The translations under genes and the position numbers were made by a program. A DNA stretch of 64,000 nucleotides from positions 149,594-213,593 of the forward strand of contig JABUFA010000001.1 of assembly GCA_013314755.1 (NCBI GenBank), given 5' to 3'. Of this stretch, positions 1-9,176 are shown piece after piece. Origin of the DNA: Chthonomonadia bacterium. GTDB lineage: Bacteria; Armatimonadota; HRBIN16. The notes beneath the pieces are model-generated. The model saw only the letters and a list, made by a program, of their open reading frames with translations, ran no database searches and was not told where the DNA came from. Each line of letters starts with the position of its first letter. The stretch's first letter is position 1.

Positions 1-1
1 T

Positions 2-949
2 GCCCTGCAAAAGATTCGTATCTGGCGCAAACACGCCGTGCCCCAGCCCATCTATATCAACCTCGCACGCAGTCGCCGGTTTGGCGAGTTTGCTCCCCTT
101 GCCGACATTCCCTCCTACGATGCCTATCGCGTGGGCGCACCGATGCCCGACGATTCACCGCATCCCTGGGGCAATCGACTGGAGCTGGCTGGCGAGTATA
201 CCTCCGACCTGCGGGCGAACAGCCTGTGTCGCCCCATCTGGGTATGGGCGCAGGGGATACACACGTGGGACGAGCGCGTGTGGGTGGACAACGAGCTCGG
301 CAGGGCAGTGCCCACCCCGGAAGAGGCGCGAGTGCAGCTCTGGTTCCAGCTCAGCCGGGGCGCAAAAGGCGTGATGTGGTTCCGCACTCTGCCCGAACAG
401 GAAGTGCGTCGATACTACACCGAGCTCGCCCAGAAAGCGATGCCGTCAATGGAGCAGGCGAAGGTAGAAGAACTGGTGGAGCAGATTGTCGGGCAGTGCC
501 GGGAAACCCTGGAAGAGATGACCCGGCTCAATCGCGTGATACACAGCATTCGCCCGTTCCTCCTGCGAAGCGACGCGGGCTACAGAGGATACGTTCGCGC
601 TGCCACCGAGCCGGACAAGCTGGATGTGATGTCGCTGGTGGGCGAGCGTGTGACGCTGGTGTTCGTCACAAACTTCGCGTACGACATGCATCCTAAAGGC
701 TATCGCTTCCGTGAGCAGAAGAACGTGACGGTGGTAGCACGCCTGCCGAACTGGTTGAAAGCGATTGACGTGTTCGCCGTGACCCCGGAGGGCGTGAAGC
801 CGGTGACATGGCATCTGGAGAAGGGACACGTTCGCCTGACGTGGCGTACGCTGGACGAGCAGGTCGCGCTGGTGGTGGTCTCTTCCGACGGTCAGGCACG
901 ACAGCAGATACAGCAGGCGTTCAGGCAGAGCCTCTCCTTGCCCGATTGA
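2..949 (+). CDS. Glycosidase-like protein, C-terminal part (5' end outside window)
   Basis: The frame is open to the first bases of the window, so the GTG at 38 in the ORF track is internal and the gene begins upstream. The visible 315 or so residues look like the end of a TIM-barrel glycoside hydrolase-like protein (for example LWFQLSRGAKGVMWFRT, a typical late barrel strand in cellulase/galactosidase-like folds), followed by a small beta-rich C-terminal domain. No catalytic residue can be assigned from this fragment. It converges on, and overlaps by 29 bp, the endonuclease V gene on the other strand. The exact family is unknown. Confidence 0.6.
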   Translation, partial: ALQKIRIWRKHAVPQPIYINLARSRRFGEFAPLADIPSYDAYRVGAPMPDDSPHPWGNRLELAGEYTSDLRANSLCRPIWVWAQGIHTWDERVWVDNELGRAVPTPEEARVQLWFQLSRGAKGVMWFRTLPEQEVRRYYTELAQKAMPSMEQAKVEELVEQIVGQCRETLEEMTRLNRVIHSIRPFLLRSDAGYRGYVRAATEPDKLDVMSLVGERVTLVFVTNFAYDMHPKGYRFREQKNVTVVARLPNWLKAIDVFAVTPEGVKPVTWHLEKGHVRLTWRTLDEQVALVVVSSDGQARQQIQQAFRQSLSLPD

Positions 950-1619
950 CCAGCTCGTGCGCCAGGCGCAGAGGTTCGGGGATGCGATGCCGGCGCACAC
1001 AGCGGCGCACCATCTCCAGGGCGGAGGGCAGGTCTACCCTGTGCCCAATGGAGACGTACACCGGTCGTGCGCTGGGCTGGGTGAGCAGTGCCGCGCCAAG
1101 CAGCTCCTCACCCTCGCGAATGGGGAACCAGTCCCGCATGGGTGACATCGTTTCCACCTCGCCGCACAGCAGGCTCTTTGCACAGCCGATGGTGGGGGTG
1201 TCTATCAGCAGACCAAAGTGGCACGCCATGCCGAACCGTCGAGGATGCGCTCTGCCATGCGCGTCGCACAGCACCACGTCTGGCTTTATCCTCAGCCCGC
1301 GCCACGCTTCCAGCAACGGGGGCGACTCGCGAAAGGAAAGCAGACCGGGCACATACGGGAAGCTGATGGACGTGCGCACCACCACCTGGTCCACCACCTG
1401 CATGTCCGCCACCTGCAGCACGACAATACCCGCCCACGCCTCCGAACCGAACCGCTCGAAGGACACATCAGTCCCCGCCACCAGCCGCACGGAATCGACG
1501 TTCAGAGGCTCTTCAATCACCTGCTCGCGCAGGCGCATCTGCACGTCTATGGCTTCCGCAACCGTCTGCGGAAAGAGAAATCGCCGTGCCTCACTCAACG
1601 CCTTCGCTCCTCTCGGCAC
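921..1619 (-). CDS. nfi: Endonuclease V (deoxyinosine 3'-endonuclease)
   Basis: This 232-residue protein matches the length and motif order of endonuclease V, which nicks DNA one nucleotide 3' of deaminated bases such as inosine. Visible signatures are AGTDVS near residue 50 (metal-binding Asp), YVPGLLSFRE (lesion-recognition wedge) and CDAHGRAHPRRFG, the counterpart of the usual DGHGxAHPRR motif with Gly replaced by Ala, then PTIGCAKS. Its start overlaps the end of the O-antigen ligase-like gene by 29 bp on the same strand, so the two are probably co-transcribed and translationally coupled. The 3' end overlaps a convergent gene. Confidence 0.93.
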   Translation of the reverse strand: MPRGAKALSEARRFLFPQTVAEAIDVQMRLREQVIEEPLNVDSVRLVAGTDVSFERFGSEAWAGIVVLQVADMQVVDQVVVRTSISFPYVPGLLSFRESPPLLEAWRGLRIKPDVVLCDAHGRAHPRRFGMACHFGLLIDTPTIGCAKSLLCGEVETMSPMRDWFPIREGEELLGAALLTQPSARPVYVSIGHRVDLPSALEMVRRCVRRHRIPEPLRLAHELVNRARRGSA

Positions 1620-3009
1620 TATCTGTCTGCCCCATCAGCGCACCCGCGCACAACCACATACACCACGAAACGGGCGGTAGGAAGGTGGAAAAGTTCACCA
1701 GATTGCCCACCGCACTCTGGAGCAGAATGCTCCATGCCACAACTGCGCCCGTGCGCTCCGGCGAGCGTGGCATCCCTCTTATCTTACGCCAGCCGACCAC
1801 CAGAATGCTCCCCAGCGCCCACAGATACAGCAGAAGTCCCACCCATCCCGTCTCCACAAGGATGTACAGGTAGTTGTTGTCTGCCCCGGTGGTGTAGCCG
1901 AACAGGCGCGGGCTATCCTCGCTCCACCTGCCGATGCCCAGCGTGCCCAGCCCCATGCCGAAAGGATGCTGCCACACCTCCTGCAGAGCCTTCTTCCAGA
2001 AGGTCATGCGCGCGGTGACGGTAGAGGTGGGCGCAAAGGGCGCACGCACGTCCTGCGTCCTCTCCCTCCATAACCCTTCCACAGGTATCTGCAGGGCTAT
2101 CAGCGCGCCAATCGCCAGCGCAATGACTAAACGACTGCGCGTCCACAACCCAAAAGATACGTATCCCACCCACAGCATCACCCACGCATACCGCGCCAGC
2201 GAGAGCACCGCTCCCGCAGAGGTCAACAACGCTGTTACCAGCCAGCGAAACGCTCCTTTTTCGCCCCGAAACGCCATTCCCAGCGCGGCAACCGTTCCAA
2301 AGCTCATCAGCGCACCGAACAGATAGGGATCCATGGTCGAAAACGAGCGAGTGTATCCTCCCACCATCGTGCCCGATGGCGCGTTTGGGCGGGTGGCTCC
2401 TACCTCCATCAGCCAGGGGTAGGGGATAAACTGCTGGACGATGCCATACACGGCGTGCACACCCGACAGGAATCCGATAAAGACAAGCAGTGTGCTCAGC
2501 CGCTCACCGGCGAAGATGTCCCTGCCCATAAAGTATAGCAACAGCGGCATGGTCATCCAGCGCACGTCCGCCAGTGCAGACGAAAGCGAGTAGATATTGG
2601 GATTGAACAGGTGGACAACGGTCAACAGGGCAAAGGTGGTCAGCACCCATTCGGTGGTTCCCCATCGCAGGGTGCGCCCTTTCGCTCCCCAGCGGTGCAC
2701 CAGCCACATCAGCACCAACCACAAAAGCGCCCCGTCCTTCCACACCCGGGCGAGGGGATGCTCTTCGTAGACCACCTTCACCAACACAGGGTGGAGGCTG
2801 GTATAAGCCAGAAGCGTCAGCAAGCCTGCTGTCGGGTTGAGCAGGGCGAGAATCACCCATCCGCCAGCCCCTGCCACCGCCAGCGCAATCGGGGGCGACC
2901 ACGCAAACCCAGCTCCTGCCGCAAGGCACACCAGCAGGCTGACCAGCACAAACAGGCGCAGAGACGAGCCTGCGCCTACAGATGCACCTGATGCGAGTCG
3001 CTGTTCCAT
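1591..3009 (-). CDS. O-antigen ligase/polymerase-like integral membrane protein
   Basis: A 472-residue polytopic membrane protein with about 11-12 hydrophobic segments beginning near residue 18 (LRLFVLVSLLVCLAAGAG). A long extracytoplasmic loop lies in the C-terminal half, where WaaL/Wzy-type proteins keep the catalytic region: RAPFAPTSTVTARMTFWKKAL, then HPFGMGLGTLGIG. This layout, including the motif H-x-x-G-x-G, is typical of the Wzy_C family, which transfers or polymerises lipid-linked glycans at the outer face of the membrane. It overlaps the GH2 gene upstream by 34 bp and nfi downstream by 29 bp. Ligase versus polymerase cannot be decided from sequence alone. Confidence 0.8.
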   Translation of the reverse strand: MEQRLASGASVGAGSSLRLFVLVSLLVCLAAGAGFAWSPPIALAVAGAGGWVILALLNPTAGLLTLLAYTSLHPVLVKVVYEEHPLARVWKDGALLWLVLMWLVHRWGAKGRTLRWGTTEWVLTTFALLTVVHLFNPNIYSLSSALADVRWMTMPLLLYFMGRDIFAGERLSTLLVFIGFLSGVHAVYGIVQQFIPYPWLMEVGATRPNAPSGTMVGGYTRSFSTMDPYLFGALMSFGTVAALGMAFRGEKGAFRWLVTALLTSAGAVLSLARYAWVMLWVGYVSFGLWTRSRLVIALAIGALIALQIPVEGLWRERTQDVRAPFAPTSTVTARMTFWKKALQEVWQHPFGMGLGTLGIGRWSEDSPRLFGYTTGADNNYLYILVETGWVGLLLYLWALGSILVVGWRKIRGMPRSPERTGAVVAWSILLQSAVGNLVNFSTFLPPVSWCMWLCAGALMGQTDSAERSEGVE

Positions 3010-5504
3010 GCCTCAACGGATACCGTGCCCTTCCCGACCATGTTGACCACGCGCGTCTCGCCGGGCATGAGGCAGAAATAGTCCTCTTCCGGCAGAAGCC
3101 ACTGCCCATCGTGCGGGAAGAAGCGCACAAACAGTGCCACCGCCTCGCTGATGTTCTTGATGCCGACCTGCCCGCCGCGATGCCACACGCGGAGCCTGGT
3201 GAGGGGGGCGTGGAGCAGAGGTCGGAAGGGCGGTTGAGCGGTGCTGAACAGGTAATCGTTCAGGGAGAGCGTGCCCCCGCGCCCGTCGTGCAGGCAGATG
3301 CGCAGGTACCACACACCCGCTTCATCAGGCAGGGGATACTCCATCTGTCCGCCCTGTGTCGCGCTCTCCGGCGGGACGTCCACTGCTCCCCCAAACCGGG
3401 CTATCTCGCGCCCGTCTATCGCCAGCAGATACGCCGACCATAGAGCATGAATCTCGCGTTCAGTAGAGTTGTTCACCCACACTTGCGCCTGCCACCTTTC
3501 GCCTGCCTGCCACGTGAGCCGTTCGTAGCGCAGGCTGATATGCACCGGTTCGTACGCGCGGCGCACCCACCAGTAGACAGGCTTCGGTTGCCCCAGATAG
3601 TCCACCGCGTTGGTGCACGCCGTGTTCGGAAAAGGCTCATTGAACTGCCAGGGCGACACGCCACTGCAGTGCCATTTGCGCCGACGGTTCGCCTCAATCG
3701 CATACCGAAGCCCCTCCGCCTGCATCCACTGGCTGGCGCGGATAAAGGTTTCCAGATTGCCTGTCTCTCCAAAAAGTACCTCCAGCTTGTCCCGGTGAAT
3801 CCACCAGCTGCCGTGATGGAGCCACACCATGTTAGACGCATCGGGCGGGAAGTGGTACCGGGGTGAGATAAACCGCTGGAAAATCTCGGCATTTGCCGCG
3901 CCCTCCACGCCGAACTCGGAATGGTACAGCGGGTCAATCGCATTGTAGAAGCGATAATGCTCCTCCGCACCGAGGTAGAGCCAGGGACCATGCACGTCGT
4001 GCATCCTTCCCGTGCCCGCCAGCTCTGCCGAAGCCCCTTCCACCGGTCCCGAGGCAGAGGTGGGAAGCCAGATGCGGTCGGGGTCCAGCTCCTGCGCCAC
4101 TGATTTCAACCGTGCGAGTGCGGGATGAGCGTCGGTGAGCGGTACAAACTGGTCATCCATCAGCTCGTTGCCGCCGCACCATATCACCAGCGAGGGATGA
4201 TTGCGTCGCAGAGGTATCATCTGGCGAGCCTGCTGTTCGATATACCGCAGGTACTCCTCGTCCTCGGGTGGAGCGTTCTGAATGCCCGATGAAGAATGCA
4301 TGAACTCCTGCCACACCATGATGCCCAGCCGGTCGCACAGGTCATAGAACTCCTCGCGTTCCTGCAGACCACCGCCCCACACGCGAAGCAGGTTGCAGTG
4401 GGCATGTTTTGCCAGCATCACCAGCCGTTCGTATCGTTCCGGGCAAACACGCCCGTACATCTGCTCGTGCGGCGTCCAGTTCCAGCCTTTCACAAACACG
4501 CGCCTGCCGTTGACCTCCAGCGTGTAGGGCAGGGCATCGGGCGGTGCGCCCTCGTTGGGTATGGCGCGAACCGTTCGGATACCGAAGGTTACTTTGCGTT
4601 CATCGGAGGTTGTGCCGTCCCGCACCAGTGAGAGGTGCGCTTCGTAAAGCGGCTGTTCGCCCATGCCGTTGGGATACCACAGGCGCGGGTGGGGTATTTC
4701 AAACTCCACACTCTGGATGTAGGTATCATCATCCAAACGTATCGGAACAGTGCTGTTGGTGATGGTCTGCCCGTCGGGGTTGCTCAGGCGAACCTGCAGG
4801 CTCCAATCGCCCCGTACAGAGGGCAAACAGCGCAGAGCCGTGCTCACCGTAACCTGTGCTTTCTCTCCATTCACGCGCGGGCGTACCCACACATCCTCTA
4901 TCCACGCGCCATCGGTTGCCACCAGGCTAACACTCTGCCAGATGCCCAGCGGAACCAGTCTGGTGCACCAGTCCCAATCGTAAGCGAAGCGCGATTTCCA
5001 CACCCGCGCTCTGCTCGTCCAGCCGATTTGCCCCTGCACCACGTCCACCGGCGGCTTGTGCTGTACCAGCACCACCAGCGTGTTGCTGTCGCCGTAACGC
5101 AGGTGGTCGGAGACGTCGAACTCGAAGGGGGTGAACATCCCTTCATGCTCGCCAAGCCGTTGCCCGTTCAGGTACACGGCGCACGCATAGTCCACCCCAT
5201 CAAAGCGCAGACGCACATTTTTCCCCCGCCAGTCGTCGGCTACGGTAAACTCCTTGCGGTATACCCAGTCGCGTTCGGAAAGCCATTCACAGGCGAGGCT
5301 GTTGAGGTCTTCATAGGGGTGGGGGATAAGCCCAGCGTCCAGTGTGTCGGCAATCACGTCCCCGGGCACCTGTGCCCGTATCCACCTGCCCCAGGGGGGA
5401 CAGCCGGCTGGTGTCCATTCCTCTTTCCATGCCTGCCTCCACCAGAACTCATGAGGCATCAGCGGCGCCAGAAGCCAATCGCTACCGTCCAGCAAAAGGC
5501 GCAT
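2976..5504 (-). CDS. GH2 family beta-mannosidase-like glycosidase
   Basis: About 842 residues. The N-terminal jelly-roll (SERDWVYRKEFTV, VRLRFDGVDYACAVYLNG) and immunoglobulin-like domains precede a TIM barrel, as in family GH2 beta-mannosidases. The acid/base motif is visible as WCGGNE near residue 446 and a candidate nucleophile as HSEFG near residue 526. No signal peptide is seen, so it probably acts in the cytoplasm on imported mannosides. The ORF track starts at 5516, but GGAGGG lies inside that first stretch, 4-9 bases before a second ATG, so the start is placed at 5504. It heads the overlapping set with the ligase-like gene and nfi. Confidence 0.9.
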   Translation of the reverse strand: MRLLLDGSDWLLAPLMPHEFWWRQAWKEEWTPAGCPPWGRWIRAQVPGDVIADTLDAGLIPHPYEDLNSLACEWLSERDWVYRKEFTVADDWRGKNVRLRFDGVDYACAVYLNGQRLGEHEGMFTPFEFDVSDHLRYGDSNTLVVLVQHKPPVDVVQGQIGWTSRARVWKSRFAYDWDWCTRLVPLGIWQSVSLVATDGAWIEDVWVRPRVNGEKAQVTVSTALRCLPSVRGDWSLQVRLSNPDGQTITNSTVPIRLDDDTYIQSVEFEIPHPRLWYPNGMGEQPLYEAHLSLVRDGTTSDERKVTFGIRTVRAIPNEGAPPDALPYTLEVNGRRVFVKGWNWTPHEQMYGRVCPERYERLVMLAKHAHCNLLRVWGGGLQEREEFYDLCDRLGIMVWQEFMHSSSGIQNAPPEDEEYLRYIEQQARQMIPLRRNHPSLVIWCGGNELMDDQFVPLTDAHPALARLKSVAQELDPDRIWLPTSASGPVEGASAELAGTGRMHDVHGPWLYLGAEEHYRFYNAIDPLYHSEFGVEGAANAEIFQRFISPRYHFPPDASNMVWLHHGSWWIHRDKLEVLFGETGNLETFIRASQWMQAEGLRYAIEANRRRKWHCSGVSPWQFNEPFPNTACTNAVDYLGQPKPVYWWVRRAYEPVHISLRYERLTWQAGERWQAQVWVNNSTEREIHALWSAYLLAIDGREIARFGGAVDVPPESATQGGQMEYPLPDEAGVWYLRICLHDGRGGTLSLNDYLFSTAQPPFRPLLHAPLTRLRVWHRGGQVGIKNISEAVALFVRFFPHDGQWLLPEEDYFCLMPGETRVVNMVGKGTVSVEAWNSDSHQVHL

Positions 5505-5615
5505 CGTTCCCTCCATAGCAACCGATGGCGTTGAAAGCGTTCGTCACAGAGCGATTCGCGAGCTGTTTCGCCTTCACCTGCGTCATTATCTGATGGCACT
5601 GTGCTGACATGCACT

Positions 5616-5644
5616 TTGACAGCCTGGGTTCTCAGTGGTATACT
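5616..5644 (+). promoter_or_regulatory. Strong sigma70-type promoter for the ABC exporter gene
   Basis: TTGACA, a 17-base spacer, then TATACT. Transcription would start near 5651, about 20 bases before the ATG at 5671. An AGAGGAG ribosome-binding site lies in between. Confidence 0.8.
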
Positions 5645-5670
5645 TCTATTGAGCAGAGGAGTGTTGCCCT

Positions 5671-7914
5671 ATGCCTTTGTTGGAACCTGTACCCAGCGCC
5701 CTGAAAGAACGGGTGGGTGAAGACCAGATACGCCTCAGCGCGTATACGGACATTGGCGCAGACGGACTGTTTGGTATTCGATGGATTGTCATAACGGATG
5801 ATTGCGTGCAGGTGTACTCGCCCCCTCCCGGCTGGTCGCCCCCGGTGATGGGCAATGGATTGAACAACCTTATCGAACCGCCGGGTCTACAGTGCGATAT
5901 TGACCTGCCCCTCAGCTGTATCTCGGATGCGACCACCGAAAGCCTGGTGGGGTGTGGCGCGCTTGTGGTGACCAGAGACGGCAAGCCTCTGGAGCTCCTG
6001 CGCTACTCCAACGCCCGGGCAGCCGTTTTCGCAGAGGTGGCGCGTTACCTGTCTGCCGTGGCAAAGCAGGAGCCTCCACCGGAACCGGTGGAGCAAAAGC
6101 CTACCCACTGCCCCACCTGTGGATTCCGTCTGCCCGGCGACACGCAGGTCTGTCCGCGCTGTTCGCGCAAAGGACGGGTGGTGTGGCGGTTACTGGGGTT
6201 CGCCAAACCGTACAAATGGCAGCTGGTGCTCTCCGGGGTGCTGATGCTGGCGGGCACTATTTTAGAGCTGGCGCCGCCCTATCTGACCAAAATCCTGGTG
6301 GACTCGGTGCTGGTGCCGCGCCAGAACCCACACCTGCTGGTGCTTATCCTGGTGGTGCTTGCGCTCACCCGCCTGGCAGGCGTGGGGCTGTCCATCTGGC
6401 GCGGTAGACTGTCCGCATGGCTGGGAGCGCGGCTCGTGTTCGAGGTGCGGGCGAAGCTGTTCCAACATCTGCAATGGCTGTCGCTCTCCTTCTACGACAA
6501 GCGGCACACGGGCGCCATCATGTCGCGTATCACCCAGGACACGGGCGCGCTGTATGACTTTCTGGTGGACGGCGTCAGCGCGTTGCTGGTGAACGTGCTC
6601 CTGCTGGTGGGCATTACCGTTGTGCTCTTCATGATGAACGCTCAGCTCGCTGCGCTGATCCTTCTGCCGACGCCGGCGGTGGTGCTCGCCACGATGTGGT
6701 TCTGGAAGACGGTTCGGCGGGTGTTCCATCAGTTCTGGCATCGCTGGTCGCGCCTGTCCGCCACGCTCAACAGCACGCTGTCGGGCATCCGCGTGGTGAA
6801 AGCGTTCGCGAAGGAGAGCGACGAAATCGCCCGGTTCGAACGGCGCAACTATGACCTGATGAGCACCGGCGTGCAGGCAGAGACCATGTGGGCAACCTTC
6901 TTCCCCCTGCTGAACCTGCTGACGAACCTGGGCTTCTTTATGGTGTGGGCGTTTGGCGGATACGGCGTCCTGCGGGGCGAGGTACAGTTGGGCACGCTGG
7001 TTGCCTTCCTGGGCTACCTCGGCATGTTCTATGGTCCCCTGCAGATTCTGACGCGCGTGAGCCAGTGGTTGACCCGCACGTTCACTGCCGCCGAGCGCGT
7101 GTTTGAAATCCTGGACACCGAGCCCGATGTGCGCGATGCCGAGGATGCCATCCCCCTGCCCGACGTGCGCGGCGAGGTGGAGTTCCGCAATGTGACCTTC
7201 GGCTACGACAAGCACAAGCCCGTGTTGAAGAACATCTCCTTCAAGGTGGAAGCGGGCGAGATGATTGGGCTGGTCGGGCACAGCGGCGCCGGTAAATCCA
7301 CCACCATTAACCTTCTGCTTCGCTTCTACGACCCCGACGAGGGGCAGATACTGATCGACGGCGTGGACATCCGCAAGATACGAATGGAAGACCTGCGCCG
7401 ACACGTGGGCGTGGTGCTTCAGGAGCCGTTCCTGTTCCCCGGCACCATCCGCGAGAACATCGCCTACGCCAAGCCCGACGCCACTCAGGAAGAGATTATC
7501 GCGGCGGCGAAGGCAGCAAACGCCCACGACTTCATCCTGCGCTTCCCCGACGGCTACGACACCCAGGTGGGCGAACGCGGTCAGCGACTGTCCGGCGGCG
7601 AGAGACAGCGCATCTCCATCGCACGCGCCATCCTGCACAACCCGCGCATCCTGATTCTGGATGAAGCCACCTCACAGGTGGACACCGAGACCGAGCGCCA
7701 GATTCAGGAGGCTATCGCGCGGCTGGTGCAGAACCGCACCACCGTTGCCATCGCACACCGACTGTCTACTCTGCGCAACGCGAACCGCCTGGTGGTGTTA
7801 GAGCAGGGGCAAATGGTGGAAATCGGTACGCACGACGAACTGATGGCGAAAGAGGGCGTGTACCACCGCCTGGTCACCCTGCAAAGCGAGATTAACAGGA
7901 TACGCGCTGTATAA
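5671..7914 (+). CDS. ABC exporter (permease-ATPase fusion) with N-terminal extension and zinc ribbon
   Basis: This 747-residue protein carries a full type-I exporter half (membrane domain about 170-460, ATPase about 500-740). Walker A GHSGAGKST lies near 538, the signature LSGGERQR near 640 and Walker B ILILDEATS near 660, so it probably works as a homodimeric lipid or drug flippase. Unusually, a soluble domain of about 150 residues precedes the membrane domain and ends in a four-cysteine zinc ribbon (CPTCGFRLPGDTQVCPRC). Ordinary exporters of this class start directly with transmembrane helix 1. The extension is not recognised and could be regulatory. It stands alone, with its own promoter. 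Confidence 0.92.
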   Translation: MPLLEPVPSALKERVGEDQIRLSAYTDIGADGLFGIRWIVITDDCVQVYSPPPGWSPPVMGNGLNNLIEPPGLQCDIDLPLSCISDATTESLVGCGALVVTRDGKPLELLRYSNARAAVFAEVARYLSAVAKQEPPPEPVEQKPTHCPTCGFRLPGDTQVCPRCSRKGRVVWRLLGFAKPYKWQLVLSGVLMLAGTILELAPPYLTKILVDSVLVPRQNPHLLVLILVVLALTRLAGVGLSIWRGRLSAWLGARLVFEVRAKLFQHLQWLSLSFYDKRHTGAIMSRITQDTGALYDFLVDGVSALLVNVLLLVGITVVLFMMNAQLAALILLPTPAVVLATMWFWKTVRRVFHQFWHRWSRLSATLNSTLSGIRVVKAFAKESDEIARFERRNYDLMSTGVQAETMWATFFPLLNLLTNLGFFMVWAFGGYGVLRGEVQLGTLVAFLGYLGMFYGPLQILTRVSQWLTRTFTAAERVFEILDTEPDVRDAEDAIPLPDVRGEVEFRNVTFGYDKHKPVLKNISFKVEAGEMIGLVGHSGAGKSTTINLLLRFYDPDEGQILIDGVDIRKIRMEDLRRHVGVVLQEPFLFPGTIRENIAYAKPDATQEEIIAAAKAANAHDFILRFPDGYDTQVGERGQRLSGGERQRISIARAILHNPRILILDEATSQVDTETERQIQEAIARLVQNRTTVAIAHRLSTLRNANRLVVLEQGQMVEIGTHDELMAKEGVYHRLVTLQSEINRIRAV

Positions 7915-7931
7915 ACTTCTCCAGAAACTTC

Positions 7932-7953
7932 GGGGCACGGTTGCCCGTGCCCC
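7932..7953. terminator. Perfect hairpin between convergent genes
   Basis: GGGGCACGG, a TTGC loop and CCGTGCCCC form a perfect 9-bp stem in the 46-bp gap between two converging genes. It is symmetric and could end transcription from both sides. No clear T-run follows on either strand, so intrinsic termination is likely but not certain. Confidence 0.55.
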
Positions 7954-7960
7954 TGCACTC

Positions 7961-8899
7961 CTAGACGGACACCGTACCGAGTTTGATCTTTGCCTTGCGT
8001 GGCGGGTTTGCCAGGATCGCCGCGACCGCGATGGACAGCATCTTGGACTCGGCGGAATCTGCACGGCTTGTCAGTACAACGGGCGCGGACGCGCCAACCA
8101 GTATACCCGCAATGCGTCCTCCAGTGGTATGTGCGAATATCTTCACCAGCGCATTTCCCGCTTCGATATCAGGCACCAGCACGATATCCGCGCTACCCGC
8201 TACCGGACTGTTAATCTTCTTCAAACGCGCCGCCTCTTCCGAGAGGATGTTATCCATCTGGAAGGGACCATCCACGATACAGTCCTTAATCTGTCCACGC
8301 TCTGCCATCTTGGAAAGGATCGCCGCGTCGATGGTGGAAGGCACGTCGGGGTTCACGGTCTCCACCGCCGCCAGCACCGCCACCTTCGGCTTGCGGATGC
8401 CCAGCCCCTGAGCCACGTACACCGCGTTGCAGATAATCTGCGCCTTCTGCATCAGGTCGGGCTTGATGTTCATCGCGCCGTCGGTCACGAGCAACAGCCG
8501 GTCGCGAAGCTCGAGGATGAACACGTGGCTCATGATACGCCCGGCGCGCAGTCCCGCCTCACGGTCCAGGATGGCTCGCAAGAGGTCTGCGGTGTGGATT
8601 TGTCCTTTCATCAGCACATCGCACTCGCCCTCGCGAACCGCCTGTACGGCGCGACGTGCGGCGGCGTTGTCGTCGGGCTCATCCAGCACCATCTCGGAGG
8701 TGATGGCGTACTCCAGGTCGTGGGCGATGGCGTAGATTCGCTCGGCGTCCCCTATAAAAAGCGGCTGCGCCAGATTGGCGTTCTGTGCCAGGCGCAGCGC
8801 TTCCATGATCGAATGCTCGTGTGCACAGGCTACCGCGACTCTGTTGCGCTTTAGCCGTGCGGCATCGTCCAGAATCTGGTCAAAGTTTGTATAAGCCAT
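7961..8899 (-). CDS. ptb: Phosphate butyryltransferase / phosphate acetyltransferase family
   Basis: This 312-residue protein has the length and features of phosphotransbutyrylases: VAVACAHEHSIMEALRLA at the N-terminus, DVLMKGQIHTADLLRA, LLVTDGAMNIKPDL and VVLTSRADSAESKMLSI at the C-terminus. These enzymes interconvert an acyl-CoA plus phosphate with an acyl-phosphate plus CoA. No butyrate or acetate kinase gene lies next to it, so the physiological acyl group is open (butyryl, acetyl or propionyl). An ideal AAGGAGGAG site precedes the ATG. A TATACT box upstream could be a -10 element, but no convincing -35 goes with it. Confidence 0.9.
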   Translation of the reverse strand: MAYTNFDQILDDAARLKRNRVAVACAHEHSIMEALRLAQNANLAQPLFIGDAERIYAIAHDLEYAITSEMVLDEPDDNAAARRAVQAVREGECDVLMKGQIHTADLLRAILDREAGLRAGRIMSHVFILELRDRLLLVTDGAMNIKPDLMQKAQIICNAVYVAQGLGIRKPKVAVLAAVETVNPDVPSTIDAAILSKMAERGQIKDCIVDGPFQMDNILSEEAARLKKINSPVAGSADIVLVPDIEAGNALVKIFAHTTGGRIAGILVGASAPVVLTSRADSAESKMLSIAVAAILANPPRKAKIKLGTVSV

Positions 8900-9008
8900 A
8901 GGCTCCTCCTTGCCGCTTAAGCCGCTCTATCTACAGTATAGCATAGGTAGAATGACTTTGCCACCCAGATTCCTCGTGCATGGCATAACATATCGCTCAT
9001 GCACCCGT

Positions 9009-9176
9009 TCACCGGGAGGACGACCTGGTCGGGCGACGGCGTTTTGCCGGGGTGCGACGCCGCGTATTGCGACGCGACCGGGCAGGGTCGGGCAGGGGAT
9101 ACTTCACCCGAACCCACACAATCAGCACCACGCACGCAGCGATAAACGCCATCGCCCACCAGGTGGCAGGTGTCAC
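9009..9176 (-). CDS. Small membrane protein with one helix and a basic tail
   Basis: A GTG at 9176 overlaps the TGA of the aminotransferase gene in a GTGA arrangement, which argues for a coupled start. The 55-residue product has one hydrophobic helix (TWWAMAFIAACVVLIVWVRV) and an Arg-rich C-terminal tail expected to stay in the cytoplasm. The longer frame in the ORF track (start 9209) begins inside the upstream gene. No family is recognised. The overlap and the clear helix are the only support, so it could still be chance. Confidence 0.45.
   Translation of the reverse strand: MTPATWWAMAFIAACVVLIVWVRVKYPLPDPARSRRNTRRRTPAKRRRPTRSSSR

Noticed and set aside
446-1000. 184-aa minus-strand ORF opposite the first gene
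   Set aside because: Shadow of the plus-strand glycosidase-like gene. Composition is His/Arg-rich and it ignores the endonuclease V reading frame.
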